DNA of 64,000 nt from Pseudoxanthomonas sp. J35. Its GTDB lineage: Bacteria > Pseudomonadota > Gammaproteobacteria > Xanthomonadales > Xanthomonadaceae. Every line of letters starts with the position of its first letter. The stretch's first letter is position 1. The notes beneath the pieces were generated by a model. It made no database searches, was not told the origin of the DNA, and was given only the letters and a program-made list of their open reading frames with translations. The stretch spans positions 1 through 64,000 of the forward strand of contig NZ_AZVB01000010.1 of assembly GCF_000513995.1 (NCBI RefSeq). The letters run 5' to 3'. The position numbers and the translations under genes were made by a program. This document shows positions 17,389 through 26,923 of this stretch, piece after piece.

Positions 17389-18263
17389 ACCAGCTCCTTG
17401 CGGCGGCCCAGCCGCAGCATCAGCGTGGTCACGCCGAGGATGATCAGGAACAGCAGGAACGCCACCGCCGAGGCGCGACCCAGGTTCCACCACTTGAAGC
17501 CTTCCTCGAACATGAAGTAAAGCACGCTGACCGTGCTCTGCAGCGGGTCGCCACGGGTCATCACGTATGGCTCGGCGAACAGCTGGAAGTAGCCGGACAC
17601 GGTGATCACCCCGACCACCAGCAGCACCGGCCCCAGCTGCGGCAGCGTGATGTGCAGGAACTGCTTCCAGCGCGAGGCGCCGTCGATCCGCGCCGCCTCG
17701 TACAGGTCGCGCGGGATCGCCTGCAGACCGGCGAGGAAGATGACCATGTTGTAGCCGAAGTTCTTCCACACCGCGAACAGGATGATGGTCGGCATCGCCC
17801 AGCGCGGGTCTCCCAGCCAGTCGACCGGGCCGATGCCCACGTGGCCCAGCGCCCAGTTCACCAGGCCGTAGCTGGTGTGGAACAGGTAGCGCCAGATCAC
17901 CGCCACCGCCACCAGGGTGGTCACCACCGGCGCGAACAGCGCGGTGCGGAACAGCGCGCGGAAGCGCGCGGCCGGCGCGTTGAGCAGCAGCGCCGCGCCC
18001 AGCGACACCGCCACCGACAGCGGCACGCCCACCACCACGAAGTAGGTGGTGTTCCACAGCGCCTTCCAGAACATCGGCGCCTGCAGGAGCTCCAGGTAGT
18101 TCCGCAGCCCCACGAAGCGCAGGTTGGCCGGATCGGCCAGCGCGTAGAGGTCGAAGTCGGTCAGGCTCAGCGCCAGCGCCGACAGCACCGGCAGGCCGAA
18201 GAACAGGCCGATCACCAGCAGCGCCGGCGCCGCGAACACCCATCCGGCCAGGGACGGCTTCAT
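17385..18263 (-). CDS. Sugar ABC transporter permease (MalF/UgpA type)
   Basis: 292 aa with six predicted membrane helices and the EAA loop PRDLYEAARIDGASRWKQFL. Its ATG overlaps the binding-protein stop by 4 bp (ATGA), and its own stop overlaps the next permease start, so the three transporter genes are translationally coupled. No ATPase gene is linked; the MsmK-like protein at 5059-6135 is the only candidate in the window. Confidence 0.93.
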   Translation of the reverse strand: MKPSLAGWVFAAPALLVIGLFFGLPVLSALALSLTDFDLYALADPANLRFVGLRNYLELLQAPMFWKALWNTTYFVVVGVPLSVAVSLGAALLLNAPAARFRALFRTALFAPVVTTLVAVAVIWRYLFHTSYGLVNWALGHVGIGPVDWLGDPRWAMPTIILFAVWKNFGYNMVIFLAGLQAIPRDLYEAARIDGASRWKQFLHITLPQLGPVLLVVGVITVSGYFQLFAEPYVMTRGDPLQSTVSVLYFMFEEGFKWWNLGRASAVAFLLFLIILGVTTLMLRLGRRKELV

Positions 18264-19558
18264 GGCGTGCTCCCTCCCGCGGCCGCTGCCCGGTCCCGTT
18301 CGCGCAACCAGCGGCGCTTCTCCAGGATCGCGTCGACCCGCTCGTCCAGCTCGCGCAGCGCCTGGTCCTGCGACTGCCCGCCGCGGACCACGCGTTCGCT
18401 GGCGATGCGCATCTCCTGGGCGATGCGCTCCCATTCCAGCACCCGGGGCGCCGGGCGCACGCGTTCGAGCTGGTCGCGGAACGCGCGCGACAGCTCGTCC
18501 TGCGCCAGCGCCGGGTGTTCCCAGGTGCTGCGCCGCGGCGGCAGGTTGCCGATCAGGGCGTGGAAGCGCTGCTGGATGTCCGGCCGCGACAGGAACTCCA
18601 CCAGCTTCCAGGCCTGCTCCTTGCGCGGCGAATCGCGGAACACCACCAGGCTGGTACCGCCGGCAATGCCCGCGCCCGGCCCGTCCGGCCCCGGCAGCGG
18701 CATCGTGCCCCACTCCCCCGCCAGCGCCGGCGGCTGGCGCTTGCGGAACTCGCGGATGTTCCAGGGGCCGGACAGGTAGAACGCGTAGAAGCCGTTGAAG
18801 AACTCGTCCCACACGTTGGAGATCTGGGTTTCCGACATCTTCGGCGCCCAGCCCTGCTCGAAGATGTTGGCGTAGAACGCCATCGCCCGGCGGAAGCCGG
18901 GGCTCTGGAAGTTGCCGCGGGTGTCGTCGTCGCGCAACAGCGGATCGTCCTGCTGCAGGCCCAGCGACAGCAGCTGCTCGAACTCGTTGACCGGCATCAG
19001 GATCGCGTAGCGGCCGGGGCCGACGTGGCGCTTGACCGCGGCCATCGCCTGTTCCCATTCGGCCCAGTCGCGCGGGGTCCCGGCGACGCCGGCCTCGCGC
19101 AGCAGGTCGCGGCGGTAGAACAGCAGGCGCGTGTCCACGTACCAGGGGATGCCGATCAGCTCCCCGTCGATCACGCTGGTTTCCCACACGCCGGGGAAGT
19201 AGTCGTCCTGCGCGACCACCGCCGACGCATCGACCCTGCCCTGCAGCGGTTCCAGCACGCCAAGCGTGGCGAACTCCGGCAGCCAGGTGTTGCCCAGCTG
19301 GCACACGTCCGGCAGGGTCTCGGCGGCGAAGGCGGTCAGCAGCTTCTCGTGCGCCGCCGACCAGGGCACCTGCTGGATCTCCACCCGGATCCCGCTCTCA
19401 CGCTCGAACTCCGGCAGCAGCGTGGCCACCACCTCGGCCTCGCGCCCCATCGCCCAGAAGCGCAGCGGCTCGTCCTCCTGGCGGCCGCAGCCGGCGAGCA
19501 GCACCGACGCCAGCAGCGCCGCCGCGACGATGCCCAACCGTTCCCGCAACCGGCGCAT
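18260..19558 (-). CDS. Sugar ABC transporter substrate-binding lipoprotein
   Basis: 432 aa, extracellular solute-binding protein family 1. The N-terminus has a basic stretch, a hydrophobic core and the lipobox LLAGC, so it is probably a lipoprotein. LRFWAMGREAEVV and PWYVDTRLLFYRRDLLREAG are typical of maltose- or oligosaccharide-binding proteins. Start at ATG 19558; an in-frame GTG at 19570 overlapping the upstream stop is possible. It lies between the glucanase gene and the two permeases. Confidence 0.92.
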   Translation of the reverse strand: MRRLRERLGIVAAALLASVLLAGCGRQEDEPLRFWAMGREAEVVATLLPEFERESGIRVEIQQVPWSAAHEKLLTAFAAETLPDVCQLGNTWLPEFATLGVLEPLQGRVDASAVVAQDDYFPGVWETSVIDGELIGIPWYVDTRLLFYRRDLLREAGVAGTPRDWAEWEQAMAAVKRHVGPGRYAILMPVNEFEQLLSLGLQQDDPLLRDDDTRGNFQSPGFRRAMAFYANIFEQGWAPKMSETQISNVWDEFFNGFYAFYLSGPWNIREFRKRQPPALAGEWGTMPLPGPDGPGAGIAGGTSLVVFRDSPRKEQAWKLVEFLSRPDIQQRFHALIGNLPPRRSTWEHPALAQDELSRAFRDQLERVRPAPRVLEWERIAQEMRIASERVVRGGQSQDQALRELDERVDAILEKRRWLRERDRAAAAGGSTP

Positions 19559-19566
19559 GCGCCCGC

Positions 19567-21201
19567 TCACTCCGGCGGCTGCGCCCGGTTGCTGGCGGGC
19601 TGGTCGTGCTGCTTCTGCGCCTCGGCGGCCGCCGCGCGCGACTCGGCCACGCCCAGCGCGCGGGCGGCCGCGGAGCCCGGCGCGGCGTCGTCCACCGGCG
19701 CGGCCTCCTCGTCCTCCGGGGCCAGCCAGCCGCCGCGGAAGCCAGCGCGTTCCAGGCCGCGGCGGATGTACGGGTTCTTCTTCATCACCGACCAGACGAA
19801 CTCGTTCCGGTAGTTGGCGATCATCGCCAGGATCGGGCCCTGGTCGATGCCGATGTAGTCGCTGGCCACCCAGCCCTTGCCCGGCACCAGGCGCCCGGTC
19901 TTCAGCGGGATGTCGAACTCGAAGCTGGGATTGAATGAATCCAGGAAGCCGTAGCTGGAGTACAGGTAGTCGCCGTAGCGGCGGTGCATCTCCTCGGTGG
20001 CCGGGATCACCACCTCCGGCGCGAACACGATCGAGGAGATCGCCGCGGTCGGGACGATGGTGCCGTCGTCGAAGTTCTCGCGCAGGCCGGCGCCGCGCGA
20101 GGAATAGTGGCGGAACTCGCGCTCCTCGCCGCGGTAAATCTGGCGGGTGTTCTGCGGGCCGTCGCCGGCGGTCAGGCCCCACACGTTCTCGCCGTAGTCC
20201 TTCCACTTCATCGGGTTGGCGATGGCGTATTCGCGCTGCGCCAGCACGGCGCGGCGGCTGTTGAGGAAGTAGTCGATCCCGCGCGCCCGCATGTACTGGT
20301 CCTGGATGTCGCGGAAGTCGATCCAGACGTGGCTGTACTGGTGGCCGAACAGCGGACCGAACGACAGGTACTCCTGGCCGTAGTACACGCCCCAGTCGTG
20401 GTCGTACGTACGGGTCCACACCGTCCACGCGTCCGGGTCCACCGGGTGCGTGGGCGAACCGAGCGCCAGCACGTACAGCAGCATGGCCTCGTTGTAGCCC
20501 ATCCAGTCGTGCTCGATGAAGCCGCTCTCCGGGAACCAGCCCATCGAGATCAGCGGCTTGCGCTGCTGCAGCCAGGTCCACTCCACCTTGCGGTAGAGCT
20601 GGTCGGCCAGGCGCCGGATCTCGCGCTCGCGCGGGTCCTCGCCCTCGTAGTAGGACTGCGCGAACAGCACGCCCATCATCAGCAGCGCGGTGTCCACGCT
20701 CGACAGTTCCACCCAGCTGTCGTAGCGGTGGCCCTGCTGCATGTCCAGGAAGTGGTAGTAGAAGCCGTGGTAGCCGCCGCGCCCGGTGCGCTGCGGGCCC
20801 TGCGGGATGTCGCGCAGGAAGCGCAGCGTGGTCAGGGTGCGGTCCACCGCCTGGGTGCGGCTGATCCAGCCGTTCTCGATGCCGATCGGGTACGCGGTCA
20901 GGGCGAAGCCGATCGAAGCGATGCTGGCGAATGGCCGCGACGGGTAGCGGTCCGGGGTGAGGCCGTTCTGCTCGTTGGTGACGTCCCAGAAGAACTGGAA
21001 CGTGCGCTTCTCGATGTCGCGGAACAGCGGCGGCAGCTCCGGCCGCGGCGGGCGCTCGGGCAGAACCGGTTCGATCAGGATCACGTCGGGCTTGGGCGGC
21101 GGCGGCGCGGCAGGCGGCGGTGGCGGCTCACGTCCACAGGCGGCCAGCAGCCACATTGCCATGGCCAGTCCCGCCGCGATTCCCAGTTGCCGCCATTTCA
21201 C
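19567..21201 (-). CDS. GH144-like (glucoamylase-family) lipoprotein, probable endo-beta-1,2-glucanase
   Basis: 544 aa. The start is a GTG at 21201 with GAGGG upstream; it gives a lipoprotein signal ending LLAAC, then a Pro-rich linker. The catalytic region (about 55-470) matches the PF10091 'glycoamylase' family: RTFQFFWDVTNEQNGLTPDRYPS, GRGGYHGFYYHFLDM, WVELSSVDTALLMMG and YNEAMLLYVLALGSPTHP. Characterised GH144 members cut beta-1,2-glucan. The C-terminus (about 490-544) is Ala/Gln-rich. It stands between a TonB receptor and an oligosaccharide importer, which fits glucan scavenging. Substrate is inferred. Confidence 0.82.
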   Translation of the reverse strand: MKWRQLGIAAGLAMAMWLLAACGREPPPPPAAPPPPKPDVILIEPVLPERPPRPELPPLFRDIEKRTFQFFWDVTNEQNGLTPDRYPSRPFASIASIGFALTAYPIGIENGWISRTQAVDRTLTTLRFLRDIPQGPQRTGRGGYHGFYYHFLDMQQGHRYDSWVELSSVDTALLMMGVLFAQSYYEGEDPREREIRRLADQLYRKVEWTWLQQRKPLISMGWFPESGFIEHDWMGYNEAMLLYVLALGSPTHPVDPDAWTVWTRTYDHDWGVYYGQEYLSFGPLFGHQYSHVWIDFRDIQDQYMRARGIDYFLNSRRAVLAQREYAIANPMKWKDYGENVWGLTAGDGPQNTRQIYRGEEREFRHYSSRGAGLRENFDDGTIVPTAAISSIVFAPEVVIPATEEMHRRYGDYLYSSYGFLDSFNPSFEFDIPLKTGRLVPGKGWVASDYIGIDQGPILAMIANYRNEFVWSVMKKNPYIRRGLERAGFRGGWLAPEDEEAAPVDDAAPGSAAARALGVAESRAAAAEAQKQHDQPASNRAQPPE

Positions 21202-21337
21202 CCTTGCGCCCTCGATGCCACGCCACTCCCCCGCCCTGCCAGGTTGTCCGCCACGCCGTGGAACGGCGGGGGCGGGAAACGCGACGACCGTCCCCGGCGG
21301 GAGAGGTGGCCGGGGGCGGCCGCCGCGCTTTTCGCGG

Positions 21338-24301
21338 TCACCAGTCGATGCCGATGCCCAGCTTGAACGTGCGGGTCGGCAAGGCGATCGCATTCGGCGT
21401 GCCCCAGAGCGGATTCTGCGGCTCGCCGGCGCCCCCGCGCCAGTCCTCGTACCCGGAGTAGTTCGACCAGTTGAACACGTTCAGCACGTCGAAGCGGATC
21501 CGCAGGGCGATGTCGCTGCCGGTGTCGAACACCTTCTCCATCGCCAGGTCCAGCTGCTTGAAGTCCTCGCGCGGGGTGTAGGCGTCGAAATGGCAGAACG
21601 CCCAGGCCGAGACGTTGCAGTTCTGGTAGTAGCGCGGGGTCGCGTCGGACCACACGCCCTTGCCGGAGAAGGTCAGGCCCCACGGGCCGTCCCAGATGCC
21701 GGTCAGCACCACCCGGTTCTCCGGCACCTTGCCCGGGAACCAGCCGTAGTCCTCGATGAACTCGGCGTTGAACGCGCCCGGCCAGCCGTCGATCGGGCTG
21801 TTCTGCTCCGAATCGGTCCAGGTGTAGGCCAGCGTCGCGCCCCAGCCGGAGTTGCGCGTGTACGGTTTCTCCAGCTTGACGTACACGGCCCTGGTCCGGG
21901 TCTCCAGCGCGTTCTGCGCCAGGATCAGGTTGGAGAACGGCGCGAAGCCCTGCCCCCACGGCGGCGGATCGCTGGCGCCCGGCGGATCCGGCGGGAAGAA
22001 CAGCCCGTCGTCGCGGCGGTTGCCGAGCAGGAAGGCGATGCCGTCGTGGCTGCGCACGTAGGAGTACATCACCTCGGTGTTCCAGTCGTGGCCCCACAGC
22101 TCGAACATGTTGCGCATGCCCAGGCTGTACTGGTCCGAATACGGCACCACCAGGTTGTTGTTGTTCAGGAAGATCTCGCGGCTGCCGGCCACCGAGGAGG
22201 CGCGCAGGAACTCAGGGTCGAGGTAGCGCGGATCCCACTCGCGGCAGGTGGCGTCGACGCCGACCGCGCACGGGTGCATCGGGGTGTTGAAGTTGTAGAC
22301 GTACTGGCCCCAGCTGCCCTTCGATATCTCGTTCTGCAGGTAGTCGAACAGGTTGCGGTCGTACGAGCGGCCGGCGCCGCCGAAGACCACGTGGCGCTGG
22401 TCGGCGTTGAGGTCGTAGGAGAAGCCGAAGCGCGGCGCCCAGTTGTTGCGGTCCGGGTCGCGGTTGCCGCCGGTGCTGATGTAGTCGTTGATGTCGATGC
22501 CCGAGTTGGGCAGGTTGGTGTTGGAGTTCTGCAGCGCGGTGACCACCTCGGCCGGGGTCACGTAGTCCTCGTAGCTGGGCGTGCTCTCCACGTCCCAGCG
22601 CACGCCCAGGTTCAGGGTCAGGTGCTCGTTGACCTCCCAGTCGTCCTGGACGTACAGGCCCAACTGCTTGTTGCCCGAGCTGACCGTGCCGTCGCCGTAA
22701 CCGGCCACCGGCGCGCCGAACTCCACGTGGGTGGGCACCGACAGGCTTTCGTGGATGTCGTAGTAGAACTGCGGGTTGTAGCGGTTCTGCTCGAGGGTCT
22801 CCAGGTCGACCCGCTTGTACTTGATGCCCATCTTCACGGTGTGGCCGGAGAAGCCGGTGAAGGTCAGGTCGTCCTGGAACGACCAGCCCTTCTGGCCCTT
22901 GTCCTGGTAGTTGTCGCCGCCGCCGCTGCGGACGATGGTGTCCCACCAGTTGCCGTCGCTGAGGAAGTAGCCGGGCTCGAAGCGCGCCGGCCGCGGGCTC
23001 CAGAACGCGTCTTCCCATGTCAGGTGCGCGTCGTTGAGCCAGTCGCCGAAGGTCCACTGCCAGCGCAGGTCGACGCGGGTCTCCTCGTTGGTGTTGAGGG
23101 TGGCTGCCGGCGGCAGGCGCTGCCCCTCGACCTGGATGGTCTCGCTCTCGTCGCGGTACTTGCCGGTCAGCTCGAAATAGTGGTTCTCGCCGATCGCCCA
23201 GTCGATCTTGGCGAAATACAGGTCCTCCTTGAACGGCGAGGTATAGGTGCCGGTGCCGAACTGGGCCTGCAGGTCCGGCGGCAGCTGGTCGACGGTGAAG
23301 CCGCGGCCGAGGTTGAAGGTGCGCGGGCTGCTGAACTCCTTGGCCTCGTAGGCGACGAAGAAGTGGGCCACGTCGGGGATGATCGGGCCGCCGAAGGAGA
23401 CGCCGTACTGCTCCTGCTTGCTCACCGCCTTGGTCGCGCCTTCGCGCTCCTCGAAGCGGCTGCGCGAGCGCCAGCCGGTGTGGGTGCGGTCCCAGAAGAA
23501 GCTGCCCTCGAACTCGTTGCTGCCCGAGCGCGTCGCCGCGACCACCGCGGCGCTGCTGAGCTGGTCGTACTCGGCCTTGTAGTTCTGGGTGATGACCTTG
23601 TACTCGCCGATCGCCGACTGCGGGAACGGGTTGCCGCGACTGGTGTCCTGGCCGCTGATGCCGCCGGTGGTGACGTAATTCTTCTGCCCCACGCCGTCGA
23701 TGAACACGTTGACGGCGTTGGCGTTCTGCGCGCCGGAACGCAGCCGGGTGTTGCCGCTGGCGTCGGTGATGAACTGCACGCCCGGCACGGTGTCGGCGAA
23801 GGCGAGGAAGTTGCGGCTGTTCTGCGGCAGCGACTCGATCTGCTTGTTGCTGATGTAGGTGGCGACCTCGGAAGTGCGGGTCTCCACCGCGGTGCCGACC
23901 ACCTGCACCGCTTCCAGAGTGGTGGCTTCGCCCGGCGCGGCGGTCTCGGCCACGCCGCCCACACCCAGGTCCAGGGTCGCGGTCTGGCCGACCTGGACGG
24001 TCAGTTCGCGGGTGGCGGTCTGGCCGGCGGCCTGGACCTCGATACGGTAGGTGCCCGGCGGCAGGCCGGCGACGGCGTAATTGCCGCCGGCGCCCACGCG
24101 CGCGGTGCGGCGCAGGCCGGTGGTGGTGTTGACCACGGTCACCACCGCGTCGGTGGCCGGGGCCGAATCGGCCATCACGTGGCCGCGGATGGTGGCGCCG
24201 GTGCTCTGCGCCATCGCCGGCGCCGCGCCGAACGCGATGCAGGTGGCCAGCGCCGTGGCCAGAAGGCGTCTTGCGGGTCTGCTCTCACGTTTGCCGTTCA
24301 T
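21338..24301 (-). CDS. TonB-dependent receptor with N-terminal carboxypeptidase-regulatory domain (Oar type)
   Basis: 987 aa. A signal peptide ending PAMAQS is followed by a CarboxypepD_reg-like domain (about 35-115, GATIRGHVMADSAPATDAVVTV), a plug containing ESLPQNSRNFLAFADTVPGV, and a long beta-barrel ending in FKLGIGIDW with a terminal aromatic residue. Such receptors import oligosaccharides across the outer membrane in Xanthomonadaceae. It starts 28 bp after the lacI stop and precedes the GH144-like gene by 136 bp, so it is probably co-transcribed and LacI-regulated. The substrate is inferred to be a beta-glucan fragment. Confidence 0.9.
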   Translation of the reverse strand: MNGKRESRPARRLLATALATCIAFGAAPAMAQSTGATIRGHVMADSAPATDAVVTVVNTTTGLRRTARVGAGGNYAVAGLPPGTYRIEVQAAGQTATRELTVQVGQTATLDLGVGGVAETAAPGEATTLEAVQVVGTAVETRTSEVATYISNKQIESLPQNSRNFLAFADTVPGVQFITDASGNTRLRSGAQNANAVNVFIDGVGQKNYVTTGGISGQDTSRGNPFPQSAIGEYKVITQNYKAEYDQLSSAAVVAATRSGSNEFEGSFFWDRTHTGWRSRSRFEEREGATKAVSKQEQYGVSFGGPIIPDVAHFFVAYEAKEFSSPRTFNLGRGFTVDQLPPDLQAQFGTGTYTSPFKEDLYFAKIDWAIGENHYFELTGKYRDESETIQVEGQRLPPAATLNTNEETRVDLRWQWTFGDWLNDAHLTWEDAFWSPRPARFEPGYFLSDGNWWDTIVRSGGGDNYQDKGQKGWSFQDDLTFTGFSGHTVKMGIKYKRVDLETLEQNRYNPQFYYDIHESLSVPTHVEFGAPVAGYGDGTVSSGNKQLGLYVQDDWEVNEHLTLNLGVRWDVESTPSYEDYVTPAEVVTALQNSNTNLPNSGIDINDYISTGGNRDPDRNNWAPRFGFSYDLNADQRHVVFGGAGRSYDRNLFDYLQNEISKGSWGQYVYNFNTPMHPCAVGVDATCREWDPRYLDPEFLRASSVAGSREIFLNNNNLVVPYSDQYSLGMRNMFELWGHDWNTEVMYSYVRSHDGIAFLLGNRRDDGLFFPPDPPGASDPPPWGQGFAPFSNLILAQNALETRTRAVYVKLEKPYTRNSGWGATLAYTWTDSEQNSPIDGWPGAFNAEFIEDYGWFPGKVPENRVVLTGIWDGPWGLTFSGKGVWSDATPRYYQNCNVSAWAFCHFDAYTPREDFKQLDLAMEKVFDTGSDIALRIRFDVLNVFNWSNYSGYEDWRGGAGEPQNPLWGTPNAIALPTRTFKLGIGIDW

Positions 24302-24329
24302 GTTGCGTCCCTCCCAGGATGGTGCAGCG

Positions 24330-25385
24330 TCAGGATTTCTTCTTCTGTCTGCCAAGCGTCGCGGTGGCGGTCTTCTGTCCGCCGCTGGACTGGCGCACGA
24401 CCAGTTCCGGCAGCAGCACGTGGCGTTCGTCCGTGGCCGGTTCGTCGCTCTCGATCTGTGCCAGCAACCGTTTCAATGCGTTGGCGCCAAGCTCGGTGAT
24501 ACTCACCCGCATCGTCGTCAATGACGGGTGAACGAAACGCGCCAGCGGAATGTCGTCGAAACCCGCCAGGGCGATGTCGCGCGGCACCTGCAGCCCGGCC
24601 TGCGCGAACGCGTACAGGCAGCCCAGCGCCATCATGTCGTTGGCCGCGAACACCGCGTCCGGACGTTGCGCCGGGTCGCCGGCGGCGATCGCGCTGCCGG
24701 CGCGGAAACCGGAGGCTTCGTCGAAGTCGCCGGCGAACTCGCTGCCGCGCGCGTCCGGATGCGCGGCGATCGCGTCGCGGAACCCGCGCAGGCGCTCGCG
24801 CGCATCGTGGTTGAGCTCGGGTCCGCCGATGAATGCGATATGGCGGTGGCCGAGCGACAGCAGGTGGCCGGTCATCGCCATCGCGCCGGCATGGTTGTCG
24901 ATCTCGTAGACCGGCCAGGCCGGCTCGGCCTGCCGGGTGCTGATCAGCACCACCGGCAGCGGCTGCGGCAGGTTCTCGGCGAGGAAACCCGGCTGCCCGG
25001 CGTAAGGCGACATCACCAGCAGGCCATCGACCCGTCCGCGCATCGCGCGCAGCGCGGCGGCCTGCTCTTCCGGGTCGCCGTGGTAGCTGGACAGCAGCAG
25101 GTGGCGCCCGGAGGCTCGGGCCACCGAGTCGATCCCGCGGATCAGTTCGGAGAAGAACTCGCCATGCAGGTCCGGCAGGACCACGCCGATGGTCTGGGTG
25201 CTGCGGCTGCTGAGGCTACGCGCCGCCGCGTGCGGGCTGTAGCGCAGCCGGCGCGCGACCTCCAGCACCAGCTGCCGCACCGGTTCGGCCACGTTGGTGT
25301 GGCCGTTGAGCGCGCGCGAGACGGTGGCCACGGAGACATTGGCCTCGCGCGCGACGTCGCGGATCGTGACCGCCTGGCGCCCCAT
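24330..25385 (-). CDS. LacI-family transcriptional regulator
   Basis: 351 aa. The HTH is TIRDVAREANVSVATVSRALNG (residues about 6-27), with the hinge helix HAAARSLSSRSTQTIGVV and a periplasmic-binding-like sensor domain. The C-terminus is rich in Lys/Ser. Start at 25385 has GGAGGGGA upstream; the frame extends further without similarity. It heads the minus-strand glucan locus and has a LacI-type operator inside its own promoter (25427-25440), so it probably represses itself and the locus until a sugar is bound. Confidence 0.95.
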   Translation of the reverse strand: MGRQAVTIRDVAREANVSVATVSRALNGHTNVAEPVRQLVLEVARRLRYSPHAAARSLSSRSTQTIGVVLPDLHGEFFSELIRGIDSVARASGRHLLLSSYHGDPEEQAAALRAMRGRVDGLLVMSPYAGQPGFLAENLPQPLPVVLISTRQAEPAWPVYEIDNHAGAMAMTGHLLSLGHRHIAFIGGPELNHDARERLRGFRDAIAAHPDARGSEFAGDFDEASGFRAGSAIAAGDPAQRPDAVFAANDMMALGCLYAFAQAGLQVPRDIALAGFDDIPLARFVHPSLTTMRVSITELGANALKRLLAQIESDEPATDERHVLLPELVVRQSSGGQKTATATLGRQKKKS

Positions 25386-25424
25386 CCGCTTCCCCTCCGG
25401 TCCGTGCTTTCGGTCGACGGCGCG

Positions 25425-25452
25425 AATGTAATCGTTTACAGGATGAATGCAA
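25425..25452 (-). promoter_or_regulatory. lacI promoter with embedded operator
   Basis: On the minus strand, TTGCAT (-35, 25447-25452) and TACATT (-10, 25425-25430) are 16 bp apart. TGTAATCGTTTACA (25427-25440), a palindrome with a central CG and one mismatched pair, overlaps the -10 and the spacer. This is the classic LacI/PurR/CcpA operator form, and its position would block RNA polymerase. Confidence 0.8.
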
Positions 25453-25965
25453 AGAGCCGTGCCGCATACATTAGCCCAACGCTGGCAATCAGCTACGGCG
25501 TAAATTTGATACTGCAGTGCAGCAATGCAACGGCGACCGCCCGTCATTGCGCCCCGACGCCCCACCCACTGCCACCGGCGGAGTCGCCGGCTGCATGTAC
25601 CGCAGCCCTCCGGCCCGCCACGCGGGCGTTCCGGCCTGCTGGACAGCACCCGGCGCGGCGCGTACCCTTGGCTCACACGTTGGCCGGAAGCAGCGGCCCG
25701 CCGGCAAGGGAACACCAGGGGACAGCCCGTCACATAGGGATATTCCGGGCACCTGCCACTCCCGGCGACCGATCGCTGCCCCTCCCCGCCACACGCAGAC
25801 GACCCCCCGGCTATCGGCCACCGCCCTCCTGCGGTGCCGGGCCTGACTTGATGTGCACGTATTCAAGGCGCCGTCCCCGGCTGTTCCCGGCGACGTCCGC
25901 CACCGCAGGCGCGGCACGCCCGTATGGCGCCGCCCGCCTTCCGTTCCGGGCTGGCTTCCGAGCAG
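25453..25965. other. Intergenic region between lacI and scpA, no gene seen
   Basis: About 510 bp. The first 70 bp are noticeably AT-richer than the surroundings, as expected for a promoter region. The rest has open frames on both strands without domains or ribosome-binding sites. An in-frame upstream ATG for scpA at 25924 is not preferred. Confidence 0.6.
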
Positions 25966-26880
25966 ATGAGTTCCGAACCCGCGCAAGACGCGACCCCGAC
26001 AACGCAGGCGTCCCCCGCCCCGCAGCAGCAGGAGATGCCGCTGGCGGTCGTGCATGGCCAGCCGCTGCTGCAGATCCCGCAGGACCTGTACATCCCGCCG
26101 GACGCGCTGGAAGTCATCCTCGACGCCTTCGAAGGCCCGCTGGACCTGCTGCTGTACCTGATCCGCCGCCAGAACCTGGACATCCTCGACATCCCCGTCG
26201 CCGAGATCACCCGGCAGTACGTGGACTACATCAACGTGATGCAGGACCTGCGGTTCGAACTGGCCGCCGAGTACCTGGTCATGGCTGCGATCCTGGCCGA
26301 GATCAAGTCGCGCATGCTGCTGCCGCGGCCGCCGGCCGAGGAAGGCCAGGAGGAGGACCCGCGCGCCGAGCTGGTGCGCCGCCTGCAGGAGTACGAACGC
26401 TTCAAGCAGGCCGCCGAGGACCTGGACGCCCTGCCCCGCCTGGACCGCGACACCACCCCGGTGCAGGCCTTCGTCCCGGACCGCGCCGTGGTCAAGCTGC
26501 CGCCGCCGGTGGACCTGCGCGAGATGCTGCTGGCCCTGCACGACGTGCTCAAGCGCGCCGAGCTGTTCAGCGGCCACCACATCAAGCGCGAGGCGCTGAG
26601 CGTCCGCCAGCGCATGGGCGAGGTGCTGCAGCGGCTGGACGACGGCCAGTTCCACCGCTTCGAGACGCTGTTCAGCCCGGAGGAAGGCCGCCTCGGCGTG
26701 CTGGTCACCTTCCTCTCCCTGCTGGAGCTGGCCAAGGAACAGCTGCTGGACATCGTCCAGGACGCCCCACTGGCGCCGATCTACGTGCGCTCGCTGGCGG
26801 TCGGCAACACCAACGAACCGCTGCAGTTCCACAGCGAGTTCGACGACGGCGACGCCGCCAACGAGCCGGCCGCGGGCTGA
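25966..26880 (+). CDS. scpA: Segregation and condensation protein A
   Basis: 304 aa, the kleisin subunit of the bacterial SMC-ScpAB condensin. AFEGPLDLLLYLIRRQNLDILDIPVAEIT near residue 45 is the ScpA signature, and the C-terminal winged-helix region (LVTFLSLLELAKEQLLDIVQ) binds the SMC head. The Ala/Pro/Gln-rich N-terminus resembles other Xanthomonadaceae ScpA. The start at 25966 (MSSEP) is chosen over 25924 by similarity. It is followed by scpB after 43 bp. SMC itself is not in the window. Confidence 0.95.
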   Translation: MSSEPAQDATPTTQASPAPQQQEMPLAVVHGQPLLQIPQDLYIPPDALEVILDAFEGPLDLLLYLIRRQNLDILDIPVAEITRQYVDYINVMQDLRFELAAEYLVMAAILAEIKSRMLLPRPPAEEGQEEDPRAELVRRLQEYERFKQAAEDLDALPRLDRDTTPVQAFVPDRAVVKLPPPVDLREMLLALHDVLKRAELFSGHHIKREALSVRQRMGEVLQRLDDGQFHRFETLFSPEEGRLGVLVTFLSLLELAKEQLLDIVQDAPLAPIYVRSLAVGNTNEPLQFHSEFDDGDAANEPAAG

Positions 26881-26923
26881 ACCCGCGGACCTGCCATCCC
26901 ATCCACCAGAACCTGCGAGATCC

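Noticed and set aside
24302-24329. Separate promoter or operator between lacI and the TonB receptor
   Set aside because: Only 28 bp, with no palindrome or -10/-35 boxes; read-through from lacI is simpler.
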